A DNA stretch of 64,000 nucleotides from Macrotrachela quadricornifera (Eukaryota; Rotifera; Eurotatoria; Philodinida; Philodinidae). A program made the translations under genes and the position numbers. Within the stretch, counting starts at the first letter, position 1, and the number at the start of each line of letters is the position of its first letter. The stretch is from the NCBI GenBank assembly GCA_022393335.1, contig JAJEKB010018659.1:1-64000 (forward strand), written 5' to 3'. Shown here piece after piece: positions 58,130 to 64,000 of this stretch. A model generated the notes under the pieces. The model did no database searches, was not told the origin of the DNA, and saw nothing but the letters and a program-made list of their open reading frames with translations.

Positions 58130-58573
58130 TAATATGTCATTTACTTACAAATAGTCTGTATTTTATTTGTTACACTAGTCCATAATACTCGCAATAACTA
58201 TGAATCGTATGGTAGACAAGCTTTTCCATCAAGTCATTATAAATATCAAAAATAAATATCAGTTCAACTCTGTACCAGTTTAGTGGCTTGGCTTATAAGA
58301 ATCAATAGCCAAGGGGTGGAAGTGGGCACTAAACAGCATCTCGATAATTTTTTCGATCATTAATTGCAATCGATACATCCAAAATCTTATTAAAAAATGA
58401 ATTATCCGAACGTTTTAACATGTTCTGATGTATTAGGCTTTTCAACGGTCCTAGCTTTCTGGAAAAGCCAGATAAAAGTAGTTCTGAGCTTCACAAACTG
58501 TTTCATTGTAAAGAGCGTACAGGAAAACCATTGAAAACTGCATTTGTGTTCTTTTGTATTGATTTTATACCAA

Positions 58574-58607
58574 ATGTCCACTTGCCTATTCAAAATTGCC
58601 CACTGTG
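58574..58607 (-). promoter_or_regulatory. Transib right end: heptamer, 21-bp spacer, GGACAT
   Basis: Complement of the left end, with ten extra bases in the spacer. The non-autonomous element shows exactly the same 11 versus 21 asymmetry (51993-52016 and 53430-53463). Confidence 0.75.
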
Positions 58608-59360
58608 CGTAGGTCAGGGTCTCAATCCCAAAATTGACGGTGTGTTTGTCCGCAGTACAGTCAAGGGACCTAGTGAATCGCCTCGATCCACGCTACTTGT
58701 TTTAATCGAACATCTCATATCATTCACTGTAAATGATTTATATCGGAAATCATTTTCTTTATCAGATGATTTTTTGCGAAAAATAGAAATTTTAGATCGT
58801 GTCTTATATGAAGGAACATCAATATGAACTCTCTTATCAAATGATGCGTTTCTATCCGCAGCGTATTTTATACTACAAACTCGAACTATGAAAATAACAA
58901 TGGCTACCCCATAGATGTAACCCGTTTAGGAAAATTCTGTACTTCATTTGAACATGTCAATCTTGAGAGTAATAAGAAGAGAAATAATCCTTTATTAGAC
59001 ATCGACCTTCAAATTGAAAATAGTTCCATCAAAAAGAGCATATAGAATTATATATGCAATAAAAAAATCTCATTGCTATGGCTCTTTGAATTATAACTAC
59101 ATAAACTTCAAAAATCACTATTTAGCACAATATGATCCAATCGGGACGGTATTTGGAAGTTATCAATCGAAATAGATTTGAATACCTTAGATATCTTTAT
59201 AGACTATGATAAAGACAATAATCTGCATCAATGTTATGATCTGTGTTATACACCATTCCACATATAACTTCTTTCTCTTTCGTTTCCTTTATTTTTCCTT
59301 TTTTTTTCGTTCTTTGTTAGTCATCGTGTGTATACATATATACATATAGATGGTTGTTTA
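58608..59360. other. Intergenic, no supported gene
   Basis: AT-rich DNA after the Transib right end; the 98-codon ORF across the end is not credible. Nothing else seen. Confidence 0.35.

Positions 59361-59393
<33 letters not shown>
59361..59393. repeat. (CT)n microsatellite
   Basis: An uninterrupted CT run of about 31 bp. Confidence 0.95.
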
Positions 59394-59396
<3 letters not shown>

Positions 59397-59699
59397 AAAT
59401 AAACATTAGATTAAGGATCATACCTTTAACAACTACTGAGGATAGATTAAAAGTACAAAATCCATATTTAGAGCATTTAGAGAAGCATAAAGATCGGTGT
59501 AAAAATGATCTATCCAGCGTTTGTACAAATGATAAAACAAATTTTTTCAAAAAAAAGGTTTTATATTTCAAAAAAATTTATTGAACCCCATGGTAGTGTG
59601 GTGGACAATTTTTTCGATGAGTTTATGAAAACTCGATCTTTTTTTAAAAGTCCATATATATTCTGAGAGCCGAGATTATAACGCATCTTTCTATAAAAA

Positions 59700-59810
59700 A
59701 AACTCAATGTTACTTTTTTTTGAAAAATCTATTTTTGTGAGGGGGGAGTCCCCTCACAAATATCGATTTTTTTTGAAAAATCTATTTTTGTGAAGGGGGA
59801 GTTCCCTTAA
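59700..59810. repeat. Direct duplication of about 50 bp
   Basis: TTTTTTTGAAAAATCTATTT followed by TTGTGAGGGGGGAGTCCC occurs twice in tandem with small differences (second copy TTGTGAAGGGGGAGTTCCC). Confidence 0.75.
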
Positions 59811-59945
59811 TTTATTCATTTATTCATTCATTCATTCATTCATAAATTTATTCATTCATTCATTCATTCATAAATTTATTCATTCATTCATTCATTCATA
59901 AATTTATTCATTCATTCATAAATTTATTCATTCATTCATTCACGC
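59811..59945. repeat. (ATTC)n tetranucleotide microsatellite with ATAAATTT interruptions
   Basis: About 130 bp of ATTC units broken four times by ATAAATTT, which itself is regularly spaced. It lies directly upstream of the small secreted-peptide gene. Confidence 0.9.
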
Positions 59946-60019
59946 ATCAGTGAAACCACTCCAAGATAACCTTGCACAATATAGTCTATTACGGGCGAAA
60001 ATGGAAGGTACCTCTTAGA

Positions 60020-60027
60020 TATAAATA
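60020..60027 (+). promoter_or_regulatory. Likely TATA box of the Cys-rich peptide gene
   Basis: TATAAATA stands 82 bp before the ATG at 60109, with a plausible start of transcription about 30 bp downstream. The spacing is right for a short 5'UTR. Confidence 0.5.
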
Positions 60028-60108
60028 CCCGAAGTATTAACTGCAGGAGCATATCATTTCCATCTTTCACGTATTTCTACTATTCTTCTTAGCGTCGACG
60101 AGCAATAA

Positions 60109-60357
60109 ATGACAATGCAGAAGATCGGTTTAATGGTTTGTTTGATCATCCTCTTGGTGTTGGTAGCAACTGGCTGCATGGCACAGCTGGCAGAACTTCC
60201 AACTACAGGAGGCAACAGCTCTCTGGCCAAATCAATCAACGAACGTATAAAGGGTTGTGTTCCTTGTACGTGTGTTGGTGCTTGTTGTGGTCGTTGTTGC
60301 AATAGGCCACCATATAATCGGTGTATTAATACTGGTAGTCAATGTTATTGTGGTTAA
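60109..60357 (+). CDS. Small secreted cysteine-rich peptide
   Basis: An 82-aa product. Residues about 5-25 (IGLMVCLIILLVLVATGCMA) form a clear signal peptide. The spacer LPTTGGNSSLAKSINERIKG follows, then a Cys-dense C-terminal module with ten Cys in about 34 residues (CVPCTC, GACC, RCC, NRC, SQC, YCG). The compact Cys pattern suggests a disulfide-stabilised extracellular peptide such as an antimicrobial, signalling or defence peptide. I do not recognise the family and claim no activity. Two Met (codons 1 and 3) could serve as start. A TATA box, an intron in the 3'UTR and an AATAAA make it look like a real, transcribed gene. Confidence 0.72.
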   Translation: MTMQKIGLMVCLIILLVLVATGCMAQLAELPTTGGNSSLAKSINERIKGCVPCTCVGACCGRCCNRPPYNRCINTGSQCYCG

Positions 60358-60362
60358 GGCAG

Positions 60363-60687
60363 GTATGTTATTTGAATTAGGGGTGTCATATTACCACTAC
60401 TATTACTAGTAAGTGGTAAGTAGTATTCGTTATCACTTGCCTGGTAAGTAGTAAGTCATACACCTACCACTTACCAGGTAAGTGCTAAAGATTATCGTGT
60501 AAAAATTAAGAATTTATAGATAAGACAATGATTCATTACTGCCAAGCAGAATATTTTTCGATTGTAAAAATACTTACTGTTACCTTGGTAAGTGTAAGTA
60601 GTGGTAATAGTAAGTCTGACACCCCTAGTTTGAATATAATGTTTCAATGAATAATACCAAATTAATTCACCATTTTTTTCTTTTTAG
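60363..60687 (+). other. Probable 3'UTR intron of the peptide gene
   Basis: A GTATGT donor right after the stop codon and a polypyrimidine TTTTTTTCTTTTTAG acceptor. The intron is mostly a hAT-like MITE (60378-60627). If the acceptor is used, a short downstream exon with polyadenylation signal follows. An alternative is that the intron is not spliced. Confidence 0.5.
60378..60627. mobile_element. 250-bp hAT-like MITE
   Basis: The ends are TAGGGGTGTCA and TGACACCCCTA. Flanks ATTTGAAT and GTTTGAAT form an 8-bp target duplication with one mismatch. The 8-bp duplication and (T)AGGGGTGTC-type ends are typical of hAT elements. The interior has repeated GGTAAGTAGTAAGT words and no ORF. Confidence 0.8.
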
Positions 60688-60862
60688 AAAACATGGCACA
60701 AACACACATTGACGCTGGAAATCAAACAGCTCCATCGAACATTATTACATAATTAATATCTTCATCCATTTTTTTAATCTTTTTCCTCTATTTTACTCAA
60801 TTTTTCTCTATTATCAATTTTAATAAGTTGATTTCTTCCGTACATTTTCAATATTTAATTCT

Positions 60863-60868
60863 AATAAA
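60863..60868 (+). terminator. Polyadenylation signal AATAAA
   Basis: AATAAA about 175 bp past the proposed 3'UTR acceptor, followed by AT-rich sequence. It is a likely transcript end for the Cys-rich peptide gene. Confidence 0.45.
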
Positions 60869-60968
60869 ATATAAGAAGTGAAAACATATCCTAATTGATC
60901 TCTTGAGAACAGCATCAAATATGCACAATAATCATGAGCAACGTCTCTGATAGAATTAGAAGAACTCT

Positions 60969-61053
60969 TGAGAGTGAGGATGAGTATAGAGAATTAACTA
61001 CCATAATCTAGATTTCGACCTTGGTTAACGAAATCGATCATTAGGGTGTAAGG
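60969..61053 (-). other. Decayed hammerhead-type terminus
   Basis: Minus strand: ACACC, CTAATGA (CTGATGA with one change), a weak stem II GATT/GGTC, an intact GAAA, a perfect 3-bp stem III (ATC TA GAT), then TGGTAG. A broken C-rich tail follows (CTCATCCTCACTCTC). It matches the organisation of hammerheads A and B but is too degraded to expect cleavage. Confidence 0.5.
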
Positions 61054-61301
61054 AATCTGCGTAGTTCAACCTAATAGCTTAGTGATTTGAGCGAATTTGA
61101 AAAAGTCTAAATGGAACGGCAGCAGATTATGATATTCTGACTAGAATGAAGTTGGATAATAGTGAGTAGAATTGACGCAAAAAGTAATAAGTAATTTTGC
61201 TGGTATTTATATGTTTTTTTTTATTTGAAAGTACTATTCGGACAGTATTTGATTAATATCTCTACCGAGTAGATGATCGAGTATATATTATATAAGATTT
61301 G

Positions 61302-61333
61302 TCAGGGCGAGGTGGGGTGGTGGGTGAGTTTTA
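61302..61333 (-). repeat. C-rich tract with AAACTCAC lead (eroded terminus)
   Basis: The minus strand reads AAAACTCACCCACCACCCCA then CCTCGCCCTGAC. The AAACTCACC lead is the one seen behind each hammerhead, but no ribozyme is recognisable upstream. Confidence 0.45.
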
Positions 61334-63216
61334 AATAATAACGACCACATTCCGGAATTCTCTCTAAGTATTAGTATTAGTCTTCGTTTGTTATGAAAAA
61401 TGTGCGTATGGAGCTTTAAGTGTAAAGTCTTGTAGGAATTGCTTTGGTAGAGTTTGATGTCGTCTTTTCGCGATTGTGGAGGTGATTGACTAACGTTTTG
61501 TGTCGTTTGAATGAGAAACAATCTGGTTTTTTGTGGCATTGTTTATAGTGACGATGATTTGGAGTATATTGGAATCTCTATAATATTTAAGTCCTTTGTT
61601 TCCATCGTGTTTTTTCTATGTGGTGTCATTTAATATCTAAAATGGTACACTACTGTATTAAATTGGCGCTTATTATATTTTTTAAGAGACGGTTCACAAG
61701 AGGATCGAGAAACCCCGTACTCCCGAAAAATTTTACCCCCCTATTTTATTTGTGGAATCGATAGCCTAGGAGGTAAAACTACTATACCCAAAATATCAGC
61801 TCATTTGCTCATACAACAAAAAAGTTATGAAGATCACACTGACCACTACTTAGCGGTTCTGTTGAAATTGGTACCCTTTTTCTTTTTTTTTTAGTGTGAT
61901 CCTAATATCTCCATAAAAAAGATAGCCAATTCCCAACAATTATATACCATTCGATAGCGCGTCGAATGCTCTACAAAACTAGCTATATGACAGAACTAAA
62001 TCAAATGCTAAAAAAAATTTTTCATTAATATACTGAAAAGTAGTGAAATGTGGGCTTTGGGGCAAAAGTCAGTATTTTAAGAAATAACCTTCGAAGATTA
62101 GAGCAGCCCAGAAATTTGAATCGTGCATCGGATAGAGCAATCAAAAAGCTACAAAACTGGCCCAATATAACTAATTTTTTATCCGTAAGAAAAAAATTGT
62201 TTAAAGCAGTTTTTGGTCAAAAATTGTCATAAATACTGTTTTTCGCTTAATTTCAATTTTTTTGTATACATTAAATCTTCATCAATATTGCATCGAATAT
62301 TAAATTATTGTACACTATTCGATAGAGATAAAGTAGCCCTACCAAGTGATATGTATTATGTTTTCTCATATTTCTAAATAGAATCATTGTTGTATAAGTG
62401 AAACAAAAAAATGCTGGTGCAAGCGATAAATCAATTTGGTCACACATGAAATTATATTACATTTTTAAAGCTCGTTTTGAATTTTCTGCCGTTCTATTGA
62501 GCTCAAAATCAAATAAAATATTGCATTATGTGCGCTCCAAGTTGATCAGATAATAACATAATTATTGAAATGTTATTGAATAAAACAGGCTTATTAAGAA
62601 ATTCAGACAGTGTATCTTTGATCATGCATAAACTGTCTATCTTTATGAATCATAAAGAAAATAAAAGAAGTTTAACGTACATAAAGCGATTTGCGCACGT
62701 ATCGTAGTCAATAAAAGATAATTCTTTCATAGCGCAAATATAGAGTAAGTGCAACGGAGGAGAAGTTGGATAAGCGAGAGTAACGAGAACGATATAATGG
62801 TGAAGATTGATGGATGGAAAGGAAGTGCAATATGTATTTCGTCTGCAAATAAAGAACGAGAATGTTATATTAATTATATGAGTGCACCGGATTGCAGGCG
62901 CTGTTTTCGCCTGGATGATAAGTTAACGAGACATGAATCACTTGAATTATATATTTATTTCGTTCTCATACATACTGTATGAAAATCGAGCGTATGCATA
63001 TGTACCACTCATAAAGACAAGGCCGAGAGATATCATAGAGAGAATAAAAAAGGAGGCAGAACATTGAAAAAATGAGAGAAACAATGTTAAAGAAGGCATG
63101 AAAAAGAGCAACATGGTGGAATCTTATGATTCAAGTGATTCTGCTAAGTAACAATAACAATACATACTTTATCTGAATATAGAGAACAAGAGAAGCATAT
63201 AGTTATTATATTTTTT
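61334..63216. other. Intergenic, no supported gene
   Basis: AT-rich. The words CCATTCGATAGCGCGTCGAA near 61950 resemble subterminal sequence of the Transib element (ATGCGCTATCGAATGG near 54760), so an unrecognised relative may lie here. The 77-codon ORF at 62749-62982 has no support. Confidence 0.35.
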
Positions 63217-64000
63217 ATGGCTGAATCCACGGTTTCATGTATGTTCGAAGCGTTGAGTCCTTGCAGTCATGATTCTTCAAAGCGACTCTACGATCTTCGA
63301 CAAGTCGAACGCTTTCTGAAGCATTTTCCAGGGGCACAAAACGTAATCGAAGTACTCCTGTTGCGCGCCGATATGTTTTTTCAGGGTCCTTTTAGTCTGC
63401 GTCGATCGTACGTATGCAGTAAACACGAACAAGAGTTGTTGCGAGAATTCTGGATTTCAACACAGAAAAAATATTGTTCATTGTGTATTCCATGTTTCCA
63501 AAAGCAAACATCATGTGCAGCAGCTCGATATATCAATGTAGCACAGGCAGTAACCATCTTCAGTCGATTTCATTTCCGGCATTCATATGGACAACTGGTC
63601 TGTGACTCATGTCGAAAATCTATTGGAGGTATGGCTGATTAAGTGAGTGAAATACTATTCGCAGAAAATCAAATCATTTGAGTATATGAATGTAGGCGCA
63701 AATCGAACGTCACACAAAAATATTCGAGTGGCTAGATGATATTGAATTTAGTGATTATGCGTCTGACGATGATGATCATGATGATACCAGTATCCACTTC
63801 ACACCTTGTCAATCTCAACCATCGACAGCTGGTAGCAGCGGAGATCGTGATGATATTCGAAAGCAGCAGCGAACTGCTTTAACAACCTTCTTACAACTTG
63901 TCAATCCTAGTTATTCATCAAAATCGATCCTAATTACAAGAAAATTTAAAAACCTACAACCACAATTCGAAGTGGAATTTTCTCTTGTCAACTCGTGCCA
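63217..64000 (+). CDS. Unknown Cys-rich protein, incomplete at window edge
   Basis: The first ORF (63217-63642, 141 aa) contains SYVCSKHEQELLREFW, KYCSLCIPCFQ and QLVCDSCRKSIGG, a Cys pattern suggestive of zinc binding. A second open stretch from 63697 (QIERHTKIFEWLDDIEFSDY, then acidic, then LTTFLQLVNPSYSSKSILIT) runs off the window. Between them lies a likely intron (GTATGG or GTGAGT donor, AATGTAG acceptor), but no donor-acceptor pair I tried keeps the frame without a stop, so the join is unresolved. I recognise no family. The Cys-rich domain followed by an acidic linker resembles N-terminal parts of transposase-associated proteins, but this is only an impression. Confidence 0.45.

Larger units (their letters stand above)
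54675..58607 (+). mobile_element. Transib-type DNA transposon with RSS-like 24/34-bp ends
   Basis: The left end is CACAGTGGGCAACCATGTGG followed by ACAT (24 bp, 54675-54698). The right end, as complement, is CACAGTG, 21 bp, GGACAT (34 bp, 58574-58607). It encodes a Transib/RAG1-like transposase. Flanking 5-mers are TGTTG (left) and CGTAG (right), which do not match, so the two ends may have been rearranged since insertion or the right end may come from another copy. It shares ends and subterminal repeat text with the element at 51993-53463. Confidence 0.8.

Noticed and set aside
62749..62982. 77-codon ORF with several Cys
   Set aside because: Weak composition, no start context and no downstream exon that can be argued.
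1..64000. CRISPR arrays, rRNA, tRNA, prokaryotic operons
   Set aside because: No regularly spaced identical repeats, no rRNA-like conserved words, and no cloverleaf I could confirm by eye. The gene structure is eukaryotic. A tRNAscan-SE run would be needed to exclude tRNAs fully.

Overview
The window looks like a subtelomeric or otherwise transposon-loaded region of a bdelloid rotifer genome. Three things support this. First, there are intron-bearing Athena-type Penelope-like reverse transcriptases with DEDD exonuclease ORFs beside them. Second, hammerhead ribozymes run straight into C-rich, telomere-like repeats. Third, there are LDLa/EGF/7TM receptor genes and piggyBac, Transib and foldback elements with very short (about 50 bp) spliceosomal introns. 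No species can be assigned from sequence alone. The host background is AT-rich; the receptor genes and the Athena unit are less so.

Layout. 1-19 kb: sparse host sequence with a secreted TIMP/netrin-like protein (196-681, -), a decayed PIF/ISL2EU-type transposase (6410-7617, -), three long foldback elements (10969-11604, 12425-13350, 16109-16715) and a two-exon secreted or membrane metalloprotease-like gene (14882-17999, -) whose intron holds one foldback. 19-28 kb: a piggyBac element with one nonsense codon (19518-21588), the 3' end of a second piggyBac, an Athena-like RT (23045-24685), a 400-N assembly gap inside an inverted-repeat element, and a complete piggyBac (25744-28118, -). 28-31 kb: a decayed LDLa/EGF/7TM receptor.

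32.6-42.1 kb (+): a multi-ORF unit containing an unknown ORF, two DEDD exonuclease copies, a coiled-coil ORF, an Athena RT with spliceosomal introns (interrupted by a 512-bp palindromic MITE), a type I hammerhead ribozyme, and a C-rich telomere-like tract. This is the arrangement reported for bdelloid 'Terminon' retroelements. 42.6-47.5 kb: a larger, lightly damaged LDLa/EGF/7TM receptor gene. 47.6-51.3 kb (-): two tandem, diverged copies of a unit without an RT (an unknown ORF with a conserved 52-bp intron, then a hammerhead, then a C-rich tail). They are probably satellite or non-autonomous relatives of the Terminon.

52-58.6 kb: a Transib (RAG1-related) neighbourhood. A 1471-bp non-autonomous copy has a CTCCC target duplication, and a 3.9-kb element codes for a transposase. 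Both have ends starting with the RSS-type heptamer CACAGTG, with an unequal 11/21-bp spacing to a conserved GGACAT. The larger element interrupts another transposase-like gene. 59-64 kb: microsatellites, a small secreted Cys-rich peptide gene with a hAT-like MITE in its 3'UTR intron, two more eroded Terminon-type termini, and an incomplete gene at the window edge.

All calls are by eye from translations and alignments made within the window; no database search was run.
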